NCBI GenBank assembly: GCA_025529335.1 | Contig: JAMYHX010000032.1 | Coordinates: forward strand, 1-64,000 | Origin: Rhizopus sp. PT2906 | Taxonomy: Eukaryota; Mucoromycota; Mucoromycetes; Mucorales; Rhizopodaceae | Reading direction: 5' to 3' | Length of the DNA stretch: 64,000 bases | In this document: in pieces, positions 24,288 to 36,063 of the stretch | Layout of the letters: every line of letters begins with the position of its first letter | Position numbering within the stretch: position 1 is the stretch's first letter | The notes under the pieces: generated by a model | Seen by the model: the letters and a program-made list of their open reading frames with translations, nothing else | Told to the model about the DNA's origin: nothing | Database searches by the model: none | Position numbers and translations under genes: made by a program

Positions 24288-25736
24288 ATGATTGATATCA
24301 ACTTACTTTTAGAAGATCGTGGTGGTAATCCTGAAGCTGTCAAAGAGTCTCAAAGAAGACGTGGAGCTCCAGTTGAGATTGTGGACGAAATTATTGCTGA
24401 ATACAAAGAATGGACTACCAGTAACGGATTATAACCAATGAGGGGGTTTTAAAAGCTCTAATCTGTGTAAATAGTTGCCTTTGACAGTGACCAAAAGAAC
24501 AAGGCCATGAACGCTTTACAAAAAGATATTGCTAAAAAATACAAGGCCAAGGAAGATCCTTCTGAACTCCTTGCTCAAAAGGCCGAGTTGCAAAAAGAAA
24601 AGGAAGCCCTGATTGTCAAGGCCAAAGAAAAGGAAATCTCTTGGAAGAACAAGTTGAACCTTCTTGGTAACATTGTTCACGCTTCAGTGCCTACCTCGAT
24701 GGACGAAGATAATAACGAGATCATCCGTATCTACAACCATAACGGAGTCGAGCCTGTCAAGCGAACAGATATCATGTCCCATCACGAAGTTCTCACTCGT
24801 TTAGATGGTTACGATCAAGAACGTGGCGCCAAGGTGGCTGGCCACCGTGCCTATTACTTGACTGGTGTTGGTGTTGATCTCAATTTGGCTTTGATCAACT
24901 ATGGTCTCAGTTTCCTTGGTAGACATGGATACAAGAAGATTCAAACACCTTTCTTCATGAACAAGGATATGATGGCCAAGACAGCTCAATTGTCACAATT
25001 TGATGAAGAACTCTACAAGGTAATACAAAAAAGAAAAAGAGTGAGAGAGAGTATAGTCTTGACGTATCCTTAGGTTACTGGTGATGGTGATGACAAGTAC
25101 TTGATCGCCACCTCTGAGCAACCCATCTCTGCCTTCCACTCGGGTGAATGGTTTGAAAAGCCCAGTGAACAGCTTCCTATCAAATATGCCGGTTACTCCA
25201 CCTGTTTCCGTAAGGAAGCTGGTGCCCACGGTAAGGATACCTGGGGCATTTTCCGTGTCCATCAATTTGAAAAGATCGAACAATTCGTCTTGACTGCCCC
25301 TGAAAAGTCTTGGGAGATGTTTAACGAAATGATTGAACATTCTGAAGAGTTCTTCCAAAGCCTTGGTCTCTCTTATCGTGTGGTTTCCATCGTCTCTGGT
25401 GCATTAAATAACGCTGCTGCCAAAAAATACGATCTGGAAGCTTGGTTCCCTTACCAAGGCGAGTACAAAGAACTTGTCTCTTGTTCCAACTGTACAGACT
25501 ACCAGTCTCGTAACTTGGAAATTCGCTGTGGTGTCAAGAAGATGTCTGACCGTGAAAAGAAGTATGTCCACTGTCTCAATTCTACCTTGTGTGCAACAGA
25601 GAGAGCTATCTGTGCTTTATTGGAAACTTGGCAACGTGAAGATGGTCTTGAGGTACCTCCTCCCTTGGTTCCTTACATGGATGGCCGTACATTCATTCCT
25701 TATGTTAAGCCTGCTCCTAAGCCCGCAAAGAAATAA
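24288..25736 (+). CDS. Seryl-tRNA synthetase, cytosolic
   Basis: Predicted 446-residue class II synthetase that charges tRNA-Ser (and tRNA-Sec where present). Three exons: 24288-24420, 24475-25019 and 25074-25736, with two 54-nt introns. The first acceptor is set at 24474 because the result (YKEWTTIAFDSDQKNKAMNA) aligns without gaps to the eukaryotic N-terminal arm, while the later AG at 24488 would break the frame. Seen: N-terminal MIDINLLLEDRGGNPE, the coiled-coil arm, TAQLSQFDEELYK, motif 2 (CFRKEAGAHGKDTWGIFRVH) and motif 3 region (GALNNAAAKKYDLEAWFP, YQSRNLEIR). No transit peptide is visible. A pure (CT)n tract lies just upstream of the ATG. Strong family match along the whole length. 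Confidence 0.97.
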
Positions 25737-25795
25737 AGAAAAAAGAGAGAGAGAAATATTGCATTTTATTTTTTAGAAAGAAAACAAAAAGACCA

Positions 25796-26133
25796 TTAAT
25801 CTGTATTTGCCAACATTCTTGTCAGCATTTCGTGAGTAGCCGATAAGTCCTCGGCCAACTGAGCCTGTCCCTCATGTTCATAGGGATCATCTGTAGGGTC
25901 ATTGACATTACGATCATCAATGATGCCTTCCTTATACTGAGCATCAATATGATGAAGCTTTTGTTGCAACTTGTGGACGTCCTTTTGCGAGTATTGCTTG
26001 TGCGATAATTCTTCGGCAAGTTCTTTTACCTTTTGAAGTTGATCTTGACACGATTCTATAGAGACAATAAGCGTTCTTATTCTTTATAAAAAGTAAAAAT
26101 ACAATAGTTACTCAATGTTTTACGAGATGGCAT
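25796..26133 (-). CDS. Small coiled-coil protein, 93 aa
   Basis: Two exons, 26133-26112 (only 22 nt: MPSRKTL plus one base) and 26055-25796, separated by a 56-nt intron, give a 93-residue protein. The sequence is helical and charged (CQDQLQKVKELAEEL, VHKLQQKLHHIDAQYKEGII), with an acidic DDPYEHEGQAQLAEDL stretch and a final helix. Without the intron the second exon has no good start, which supports the model. It converges with the seryl-tRNA synthetase gene, the two stops being about 60 bp apart. Not recognised; small subunits of cytoskeletal or trafficking complexes have this look. Confidence 0.6.
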
Positions 26134-26673
26134 GTTTTCAATTACGTATTGTCTTTTTTTATCTGGTCTTTCGTCCCCCTTTTATATTCAAACAGTCTAG
26201 TTTATGCAGCTTTTTTCGTTTCCTTAAAAAAAAAATAAAGTTGCATTCTGCATGAAAAGACATATTGGTAATTTATGTCACCAAGACGTCTTCAATTTTA
26301 AAAACATGAATTGAGAGCACCCTTACCATCACTACTTTTACACGTTTATTTATAGTCTACAACTATCATATGGATATGACGGCATTCAACCTCAGGTATA
26401 CAGCAAGAAGGAATAAGTAAAACATAATAGAAAGGCACCCTGTCTCTCTTTCTACAAAACTTTTTTTTTTTTTTAAAAAAAAAAACATAGACATGGGTTA
26501 CTTTTTTGTTGAAGACAAATCAAAACTCAAAAGCTTAAAAAGAATACCGCTTTTTTTTTTTGGCTGGGGAAAAAACACGTTTATGCAAGAAGATGAAGCA
26601 AGCCATTTTCCCCCCTTGTAAATACGATTACGATAAATAAAAGTACAACAGATTTTATTATAATAATAATGAA
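26134..26673. other. AT-rich intergenic region
   Basis: Holds homopolymer A/T runs (for example around 26461-26485 and 26550-26560) and no gene. It is the promoter of the 93-residue protein gene and the 3' flank of the next gene. Confidence 0.5.
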
Positions 26674-28529
26674 TCAAGTCTCAATTTGCCTCTCTAAGCG
26701 ATCAAGACGATCACGAAGTGTGTTCAACATGGTCTGATATTCATGGGGACCAATATCATTCTGAGACCGAACGATAGTAGGTGGCGTTTGCAATTCATCT
26801 TGTTCTTGTCTCTTTTCAGACATGGCTACCAAGTCCTCTGCCACCGCACGTTCTTCTCTTGTTGCACTTGGCAATGGTGAAGGCAACGAATGGTTAGCTG
26901 ATGATCTGGGTTCAAGATGATTTGATTGTTGCTGTTGTTGCTGTTGCTGTCGTTCCACTGTCTCACTCATGCGATGTTCGACAGCCTCAATCCGTCTGAG
27001 GAGTTCATCCACCTTTTTTTCAAACTGAGACACAAATTCCCATTGAGCTTCCTTGACTTGGTTTCGTACGAGTCCCTCAATGGTCGTGGCAGACGCCTGA
27101 AGTGTCTGCATCAGTGATGATGAGCGTCTGATCTGGTCGTCCAGAGTTGATTTCAACGTACGCGTCGTTTCTATGGTATCAAACAAATGCTCAAATGGTT
27201 GAAGGTATTGTTGACGCTGAAGGGCTGCAAATGAGCTTGTCGTAGGTGTCTTTGGAGGCAGCGGTACGTTCGCGGCTGACACAGCGATCGGTTCGAGGTT
27301 TCGTTGTGTGTTGTAATGCTTGGAATTGTAGGATGCACTGTATTGCTGGTATGTCAGGTTTTCTCGGCTAGTAGGGTGAGCCGAGTGAGGCGGTTGCTGT
27401 TGAGAGGGAACGATGGGGGGAATGGCAAATTCTTGTCTTCTCGGTGACGGCTGGTGGGCAAAAGCAGGTCTAGCTACCGTTGCGGATGCAGGTGCAGGTG
27501 CAATGGGTACATTGTGTTGAGTAGTATGGATCCCATTCGTTCGACCTATAATATGTCTTTAATATACAATATTCTGTTGTTGTTGTTGTTGTTGTATGTG
27601 TACCTAGTCCTGATTTTTGATGATGAGCTTGTTGTTGAAGAACGGCTTGACTGAAATTAGAATTAATAGGAGCCGAACGAATACCAGCCAGCTGTTCGTG
27701 ATAAGAGGGGGCAAAGATGGTCAGATTCAAAGCATTCTTATGTTTGATCGATAGTCGTTTCTTATTGGACGAGTGCTGTTCAGCTTCTCCAGCAGGATAC
27801 GAATGTATCTTTCTTGCCAGCTGCCTTGTTGAAGAAGAAGCTACAGTTCTCTTATCGTCCGATTGTTGTCCAGGTGAAGTACCACTAATACGTTGTCGTT
27901 TGTTGGCTTGATCAATCATGCTATGAATAGATATGAGTCATGCTACAAATATGTGATATAAATAAATACCTTTGACGTTTTAATTCATTTGAGCTCAACA
28001 GTACTTTATCAAGAGCCATAGCGTTTCTTGTTTCTGGAATATTATTACCGGTAGTGGTAGTAGTGTTAGTAGTAGCCTGATGTATAGATGGAGGTGATTG
28101 TGGTTCTGCCTTTATCGCAATCTCTCCTTCACGTTCAATCACATCTTGAAAGTTTTCTAGAGGCAATTGTACTGATTCCCAAATGTGTTCTTCTTTTGGA
28201 GCTCTAGTGAAATCAGGAAATGTCTGTAGGATGGCATCGACTAGTCCCTTTTGATAGTCGTCAGGCTTAAATTTACAAAGTTCGGCCAACATGTAACGGT
28301 TATGTTTAAGAGCTAGTTCAGATAATACTTTTGTATTGAGATAAGTGTCTTCATGATCTCTATAACAGTTTTCATAATTTCCTTCTTTGAATGATATAGT
28401 AGGCAAATCAAATAATGGTACAATATCTGATAGTCGATAGAATAGTGTATCCGTGTCTGGTAAACGAAAGAGGATCAATGGTTTCTTGTGTTTTGAATAA
28501 GTTCCCAATAGTTGACTTAATACTTTCAT
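26674..28529 (-). CDS. Unknown 582-aa protein with C-terminal coiled coil
   Basis: Three exons (28529-27970, 27920-27604, 27545-26674; introns 49 and 58 nt, the second containing a CAA repeat) join in phase. Residues 1 to ~110 look folded (KPLILFRLPDTDTLFYRLSD, DDYQKGLVDAILQTFPDF). The middle is low-complexity and basic (KRQRISGTSPGQQ, SNKKRLSIKHKN), with Pro/Gln-rich stretches and a likely nuclear localisation signal. The last ~200 residues hold a coiled coil (SQFEKKVDELLRRIEAVEHR), a poly-Gln run, and a final helix (MLNTLRDRLDRLERQIE). The layout suggests a nuclear regulatory or scaffold protein. I recognise no family. A CTTT-rich tract precedes the ATG. Confidence 0.68.
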
Positions 28530-28917
28530 TTCTTTCTCTTTCTTTCTTTCTCTCCTCTTTCTCCCTTTTTTTTTAAAAAAAAGAAAGAAAGAAAGAGAAA
28601 AAGGGAATATTTATTTTATTTAATTAAATTTTAATTTACTGCTATATACAATTCATATATGTTTAGTCCCCCTCCCTTCTCTCTCTCTTTCTTTCTCTCT
28701 TTATATATGTATATCCTCTCTCTCTTTATATCATTCGTCTATATTTAGCTACACGCTTCAACTCCTTAAAGATATATAGACTATCGAAGGGGAGGCGGGA
28801 CATTGTTTAGCATGAGGAAAACGAACATATGCTCGTACAAATGTCGCTATTTAAATCCTTGTTTAAAGGGTCAATATCATAATTCCCCCTTGCAAAAATA
28901 AATATTTATTTAAATGT
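28530..28917. other. Intergenic region with CTTT tracts
   Basis: Contains mirror-like CTTT and GAAA runs at about 28535-28600 and TC-rich stretches around 28680-28730. It is the upstream region of the 582-residue protein gene and the 3' flank of AROM. No gene. Confidence 0.5.
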
Positions 28918-31900
28918 TTACAATGAATATTTTCTCAAAACTTGATCTTCTATTCTATCGACCGGTGCTCGTTTACCCGTCCAAATCTCGAATTGAGCAA
29001 TTCCTTGAGCAATCAAGACTTCAATACCTTCTACACACGACCAACCCTTTTCTTCAGCTTGTAAAAGTAGTTTTGTACGACGAGGCTTGTATGCCATATC
29101 ACAGATAATACCCTTGATGCCTCCATAAAGGTGTTCAGGTAATTCAATACCTGAATCAGCAGGTACGGTCGAAATGATGACACCAGGCCCAATATTGGCC
29201 TCAAGCGACTCGATCACTTCAATCTCAATCTTGCCCTTGAAGGCTTGCTGGAGGTCATATGCCTTGGACACGGTTCGGTTCCAGAGATAGATCTTTTGAA
29301 TACCCATCTGTTGCATCGTGTACAGAGCAGCTCGAGCAGTACCACCTGCACCAATGACAAGGCCCTGTTGAGGTGGGTGATCAGGATCCATCATGAGTGC
29401 TTGAATACAATGCTTCATACCGAGGTAGTCGGTGTTTTCACCCAGTAGCAGACGCTTCTTTTCGCCATTGACCGTCGTTTGACGAACATAGATCGTGTTG
29501 ACTGCGCCAATAATCTTGGCATCTTCTGACACTTGATCGAGGTACTTCATGATAGATACCTTGTGAGGAATTGTCACGGACGCTCCTCCAAAATGAGGGT
29601 CGTTCAAAATGGCCTCCTCTGCGTACTCTACCATGTGGCACTCGAGCAGACCGTACGTGTAAGGAAGACCGAGTGTTTGGAAGCCCGTGTTATGGAGGGT
29701 AGGTGACATGGAGTGTTGAATGGGCGTACCAATCAGCCAGAACGACTTGGCAGGCAAAATACCGAGGAGATGGCGCGCTTGGTTGATTTCTGCAAGCGAG
29801 AGTTGACCAGGTGCAGCCTTCTTGGGTAACGCCGGGTGTGTGACGGGAGTGAGGCAGTCGTTAAGAATACGTGACAATTGACCGGCGACTCCCATGTTGA
29901 TCGCAATCAAGTTTTTATCTTGTTTGGTCGCACGGAAAGCTTCGAGCTTAAAATTGTCTTGCATCGTCTCAGCGACACCCACCAACTTGACGATATCACC
30001 ATACTTGGTGCCCAGTTCGTACTTGGCTTCGATCGCAGTGCTGTCCCAGGGAGTGATCTTTTGAAGGTCGTGCCAGGAAGAAATGATGCGGCTTTGACCC
30101 TTGGAAGCAACAAGAGATTCAATCTTGTTTGTGCTCCAGCACATTTCGACATCAATGTACTCACAGCCCCAGCGTTGACCCCAGCGAAGGAGTTCAAACA
30201 TGCCTTCTTCGTCATCATTAGGGAACGCGCCTGCTTGACCCTTGGAACGAACAGTAAAAATGACAGGAATCGAGACAGCTCGACGAAGGAGGGCGAGTTG
30301 TTCACCAACGTATTCTATTGGAGACAGTTCTTCCTTGTCATCAGGCTTCTGAAGAAGATCCACGCGAAGTTCAACAGCATCAGCTCCCTCGCATACTTCC
30401 TTGAGCGAATCGACACATGTGGCGAGGTTCTTGCTGGTAAGAGAAACAAAAGTTGTGGGTGATTCGATGTTGGGCGAGATGTCTACATGATTCGTGTTGC
30501 GCCCATAGATAAACCATAGGAATCGTTTGAGATCCTTCTTGATCGCTTCCCATTCAGGAGGATCGACAAAGCCGCGATCGGTGAGACTGGCCGCATAAGC
30601 TACAAACTCGTAGTTGCATACTTCCTTGTACCATTGACGGCGACGACGCCAGACGGTCATCATGTCTTCACCAAACATAGGTCGCGTCTGGTCTCGGTTG
30701 AGGTAATTGACGACTTGAGCAAGGTCACGAACAAGATGGAGTACCTTGCCGCCATTCATATGGTGCTTCTTCAACACTTCACGGCTCTCTGCGGTCTCAA
30801 TGATTCCGCCTCCACAAGAGATGACATGTTGGCGAGCATAGGGCGAGTCCAGAAGTTGCTTGAGAATCTCTGTTTCCTTCAGACGGAACTGGTCCCACCC
30901 CCAGGTATTGATGAATTCGGTAATGGTTGTGTTGAGCGTCTGTTCAAAGTGTTGGTCCACATCAATAAAGTTAAAGCCAAGAACCTTTGCCGCGTATTGA
31001 CCAAGGGTTGTCTTGCCAGCGCCTCGCATGCCTGCGATAACCAGCGACTGACTTTGGTCAGTTTTACTAGTTGGCTTGTTTCGACCGAGTGTTGACTTGT
31101 TGGCCAATCGAACGCCGAGATCAATGCCGTTTAAGCGAACACCCAGTTTGCGTTCAAGGTCGTCCCACCAGGTAGGCCATGTCTTTTCGACACACTTCTT
31201 GTCCGTGATGATTGTGCCGTGAGGAACGACAGTGGATAAGACAGAGAAACTCATGGCAATACGATGATCATCGTAGGTGTGGACGCCTTCCTTGGGAGCC
31301 TTCAGGTCCTTGATGGGCTTGCCGTGGATCTGGATACCATCGGGTAATTCAGAGGCTTGAACACCAAACTTGGTCAACTCATGGACCATGGCAGCAATAC
31401 GGTTGCATTCCTTGACGCGTTGATTGGCAATACCTGTGATGCGTGTGATATTTTCTGTCTTGCCATCGCTAGAAGTCACGGCAGCCAGCACAGTAGCTGT
31501 CAAAAAGGCATCCGTCATCGTTTCCATATCGATCGAGGGCAAGGGTCGAAGTTGTCCGATGGGTGGACCTGTGACAGTCGTGGCTGTTTCGGTTTGGACG
31601 ACGGTACAGCCCATGGGTCGAAGTACATTGACAGCAAAGCCGGCATCGCCTTGGAGGGAGCTAGATCCTATGCTGCTGACGGTACATGTCGTGCCGGTGA
31701 TCGCGGCAATTGCAAGAGGGTATGTGGCTGAACTGGCATCAGATTCGACAAGGTACGTGTCTGGGTTTTGGTAAGTGGCTTGCTTGATTCTATACGTGTT
31801 CTCAGGAAGACGTTCGACGGTAGCGCCAAATGATTCCATCATGGCTATCGTCATGTCAATGTAAGGTTGAGAAATGACTTGGCCACCAACCAGTACAAGC

Positions 31901-33832
31901 TCGACAGGCTCCTTGGCATAGGGAGCACAGAGTAAGATGGAAGAGACGTATTGAGATGAGATTGAGGCAGCAAGTTCGATGCGTCCACCCTTGAATCCAC
32001 CGTTGGGAGTAACGGCAATAGGCAAGAAACCATCCTTTTCGAGAGAGATGATTTGAGCGTCATTGGCCTTTAAGGCATCCAGTAAGGGAGCGATAGGTCT
32101 TTGCTTCATACGAGCGTTGCCTGTCAAAACAGCAGCCGTATTCTTTGCGCCTTCATTGGTGGGGATCATGGTCAAGACAGAGGTCAGGAAACGAGAGGCA
32201 GTACCGGCATTGCCTACATAGAGTTCTTTATCAGGAACGACCAGTCTGCCACCACCACCATGAACAACCAAGGTTTCACCATTATCTTCCCACTCAAATT
32301 CGGCAGCGTTCAAACCCTTGAGAGCAGCCAACATGTACTGTGTATCGTCAGAGTGAAGCAGATTCTTGATTCGAACTGTACCTTTACCCAAGGCGGCTAT
32401 CAACAAGGCACGATTTGAAATTGACTTGGAGCCAGGTGTCGTCAGCGTCACTTCCTTCTTGGGTCCTGTAGCAGATTCTGTCACGGGCAGGACGAGTTGT
32501 TCGGGAGCAAGTACTTTATGGATATCGGGGTCAGCAATCACTGAAGCACGAGGTTCGAGCGTCTTGCCAATGGCCGAGAGCATCACAATACGCTTCTTGT
32601 CGCCTTGGTTCTTTTTATCGACTTTCATAATTTCCATGATATCGTCTACATGGCAATGGAGGTTTCCGATTCTTTCCTTGACCTTTTTATCATCTAAGCT
32701 GATGGGCAATCCATAAGAGGCAAAGCAACGGGCTAAACGTCCAACAGCCACTTGGTTCAAGTATCCAAGGTTACGAGCTAATTCAGCTTCCTTTATGCAC
32801 CCGATCGAGACACATTCACCGTGAAGCATCATAGGAGAGACAATGGCTTCAATACCATGGCCGATAGAGTGACCAAAGTTAAGCAGGCCACGAAGACCGC
32901 CTTCTCTCTCATCATTGGTGACTACAAATGCCTTGAAGCGGACAGAGGCTAAGATCACGTCCATTAATAATGATTGCTGTGGAGTTCGTGTTTCTAATGT
33001 TTGGCCTATGGTAAAAGGTATAAGTAAAAAATAAGGGACTAATCTGTGTCTTGAATTTACCTTGATTGGCAATATTTGAATTGTTGCTGTTGAGAACAGC
33101 ATCACGAATTGCTTCTACACCATTTTCAAGTTTGCAGAAATCATCTTCATTGGAAATGGCAGCAGTCTATGTAAAAGGGCATTAGTGACGAAAAAGAGAG
33201 GGCGTTATTTTACTAATATTTACCTTGATAAGTTCTGCCATACCGTTAGAGAATTCTCGTTCAGGCAAGGTACGTAAGAAATCAATATCAATAAAGATAC
33301 GTTTGGGTTGCCAAAAGGCGCCGATCAAATTCTTTCCTGCGGGCACGTCAATCGCAGTCTTTCCACCGATTGAAGAGTCTACCATGGCCAATAAGGTCGT
33401 AGGGATCTGCACAAAGGGCACACCACGCATAAATGTGGCAGCCACGAATCCGATGAGATCGCCAATGACACCACCGCCCATTGCCAAGAAACAAGTATCT
33501 CGAGTGACCGCATTAGAAAGAAGCCAGTCTTCGATATCGGCTTTTATTTTACGAGACTTTGTCATTTCTCCAGGAGGAAGGGCACGAGTGAAGAGACGAG
33601 GTGCTTGAAGCCCCTTGGATACAAATAATTCGTCACTCACGCTCTTGAATACTTGAACGTATTTATCAAGATAAATTGATGCAAGGTTACTGTCAGTAAT
33701 AAGGACATAGTTGGAAGCAGAAATGTTTGTGAGCACGTCACGGATGAGATACTCGGTTAAGTGGAAACCGACAATGATGGATTCTGATCCAAGAATAGGA
33801 ACCTTTACGACGTCAGGCTCTTTTGGTGTCAT
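28918..33832 (-). CDS. ARO1: AROM pentafunctional shikimate-pathway enzyme
   Basis: Predicted 1600-residue protein carrying out steps 2-6 of the shikimate pathway, from DAHP to 5-enolpyruvylshikimate-3-phosphate, in the cytosol. Exons 33832-33224, 33166-33061 and 33005-28918; introns of 57 and 55 nt, both in the first domain. Domains in order: 3-dehydroquinate synthase (MGGGVIGDLIGFVAATFMRG, GHSIGHGIEA); EPSP synthase from about residue 410 (PGSKSISNRALLIAALGKG, GNAGTASRF, LTGNARMKQRPI); shikimate kinase (GMRGAGKTTLG, SCGGGIIE); type I dehydroquinase (AVELRVDLL, SSWHDLQ); shikimate dehydrogenase (GTPIQHSMSPTLHNTG, GENTDYLG, GAGGTARAAL). All five look intact. The ATG at 33832 gives the usual fungal start; the frame stays open upstream to 33949, but that part is hydrophobic and unlike the family. 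Confidence 0.97.
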
Positions 33833-34036
33833 TTGAAAGAGAAAGTCAAAAGAATGGAAAGGGAGAAAGAAAGGGTGATATGAATGGAGATTAAATATTG
33901 GATACACTAACAATGACTCACGGGACCGGTATATTGCCACCGAAGTCACAATGGATTCTATTAATGAATTTTTGCTGCCTTTCTCTTCAAATGTCTATGA
34001 CTTACTCCGATTAATGGCATCAAGGTCAATTTACCA

Positions 34037-35704
34037 TCATTCTCTTTTATTTAGGAAGGATGCGGTCTTATTTATAAACTCAGTGTTGGATTGACTGATT
34101 TTGGCTGATAGTTCAGGAAATGTTTCCTGAGAGAGCAACGAGCTTAGACCAGAAAGGTCAATAGCGACTGCAGAGAGGTCATCTCTGGGCTTGATGGCTT
34201 TTTTGTTTGACACCAACACATAATCAGGATCTCGACACAAGAAGGACCCTTTGACTTTTGTCTTGATTTCTTTATCTTTTATCGTCTTTCGAGGCATGGG
34301 GTTGACTAATTTGGAGAAACAGTAAATGCAGGTTTGAGACGTCATGCTATCTTTTGCGATGCACACATTGACGTTCATTCCATGTAATTCTTGTTTCCAT
34401 TTTTCACCATATCGTCTAAATTCCTTTGTTGTTGAGCCTATTCCCGTGCCTCTATTTCCTATGAATATGACAGGACATGGTCTGCTTTTACACTTTATCA
34501 AATAGTTTATATAATAGGTAGTATTCATTAATCGTATATTACTGTGATTTTTACCTTTCTTGCCTATCAAAAACATTCTTTCTTTCGCACATAAGCGTCT
34601 TCGAAAAGAATCATTTTGCACTTCACAAGTCCTTTTATGTCGGATCCTCTTCCTCGAATTGTAAAAGCTTCTCAGAGCTAAACGGTTATTGACATGTTAC
34701 TGGTATATATTCATTGCTTGCCCAACGGTTGTTGTCATCTTTAAGTCTAACTTTGCAAGATTATTTTCAATGGCCTGTACTGTTCGGCCTTCTGCTTTTT
34801 TCTGGATATAACTTCTGTATTTGGCTTCTTGGTTAGGCGCCATATGTACTCATAACAAGACATCCAGTAAACTGTTCATCAAGCCATAGAATATTCTTGG
34901 CGTGCTCCACATATTTTTCATGTTTGTAACAACTTTACCAAGAGAATTTTCCATTTCAAAAGATTTTAATGCTGTTTCTTTAAACTTGCCTCGCTCTATT
35001 TCAGATGATTCGAGACCCATAAAGATGGCTATCTGGATCGGATGCTTGTTTAGGTTTGTTTCTTGCGCACCAACTGAGCCAAAGTAGTAAGAATCCATCA
35101 AACTAATGTGCTGATTCTCCAGAAGCATGTTAAAGCCCTCCACAAAAGAATCTGCTACGGAAGAAGGCCGAATGGTATGCTCTATGGTACACTCTTAACT
35201 GGGCAAAAAGCCATCTGGATGTATATTTGCGATGGTAACTGTATCGTCGTGCTCCCCTTCTGTTGGCTCTTCCTTTAAAACTCTTACTATAGAACGAACG
35301 TTTTCTTGAACATATTCTTTAAAACCGTATCATTCTTTACGGAATTTCTGTTCAAATAGTCTTTCAGGACAGTAAGTGTACAGCCTGCAGACATTGCTTC
35401 TTGAGTCAAGACGCCTCTTGATAAGGCTTTGATATTGAGCAACTTTTGTTCCAACTTGTTCAGGTTTCTCTCCACGTTTTTATATTTTTTTAGCAGTAGA
35501 GTCAATAGTGGCATTTATATTATCATGATTAGATCGCAAGAAGCTGCTGTATAAAAGTTCAGGAAATTCTGGTACAAGTCGTGGTCTTTTTAAAGGAGAA
35601 TTCTCAGAGATTTTGCTAGCAGAACGCTTCAAGCTTTGCCGTAGAATTGGGGCCCTTGTTATGTTAATGTCATCAAAATATATTTTCTGTTCAGTGTGTT
35701 TCAT
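34037..35704 (-). pseudogene. Decayed Fanzor/TnpB-like gene
   Basis: A minus-strand protein-like reading runs from 35704 to 34037 but is broken. There are frame changes near 35480 and between about 35290 and 35330, and in the long last frame three stops (35195-35197, 34850-34852, 34697-34699). The C-terminal part has the order of features of the TnpB/Fanzor RuvC half: a Gly-rich strand (VIFIGNRGTGIGSTTKEF), TSQTCIYCFSKL (a CxxC half-knuckle), a later SFLCRDPDY, then KPRDDLSAVAIDLSGLS, which resembles the RuvC-III R-D-x-x-A signature. The N-terminal part has a basic KRSASK...LKRPR segment. Fanzor proteins are eukaryotic RNA-guided nucleases carried by transposons; this copy looks dead. It ends 204 bp upstream of the AROM start. 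The family assignment is inference from motif order. Confidence 0.5.
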
Positions 35705-36063
35705 TCTAGGACATGAGGTATTTGAGCTTTAAGAAACTTTCTTCAAACCGTTATTCTAACTAACCCGATGATAACTTTCAGAAATCATTGAAGGCAAGAG
35801 AAGAAGAAAATAAAAGAAAAAGTAAGATGAACGTTTTGCTCTGGACCACATCAGAGCCAGCTTATTACAACCAGTTTGGACCAAATATTATATTGATACT
35901 ACTATTAGACAACAATAATGTTGTCACTTGTGTTGGATAGAGCGATATGACTCCTTTCTCATATATTCTGACTAAATCATCAAGAGATACTGCAAGATCC
36001 AAAAAAGGAAATCCCCTAAGATACAGTCGTTCCAGGAAACACTACGCACACACGAAAATACGG

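Noticed and set aside
24481..24488. Alternative splice acceptor for seryl-tRNA synthetase at the AG at 24488.
   Set aside because: It would shift the frame; the AG at 24474 gives a gap-free match to the conserved N-terminal arm.
30300..30320. Possible sequence-level split of AROM into separate genes.
   Set aside because: The frame is uninterrupted through all five domains from 33005 to 28918, so it is one fused protein.
29878..32716. Plus-strand open frames of 105-194 codons opposite AROM.
   Set aside because: Reverse shadows of a clear, conserved 1600-residue gene; no motifs, no consistent starts.
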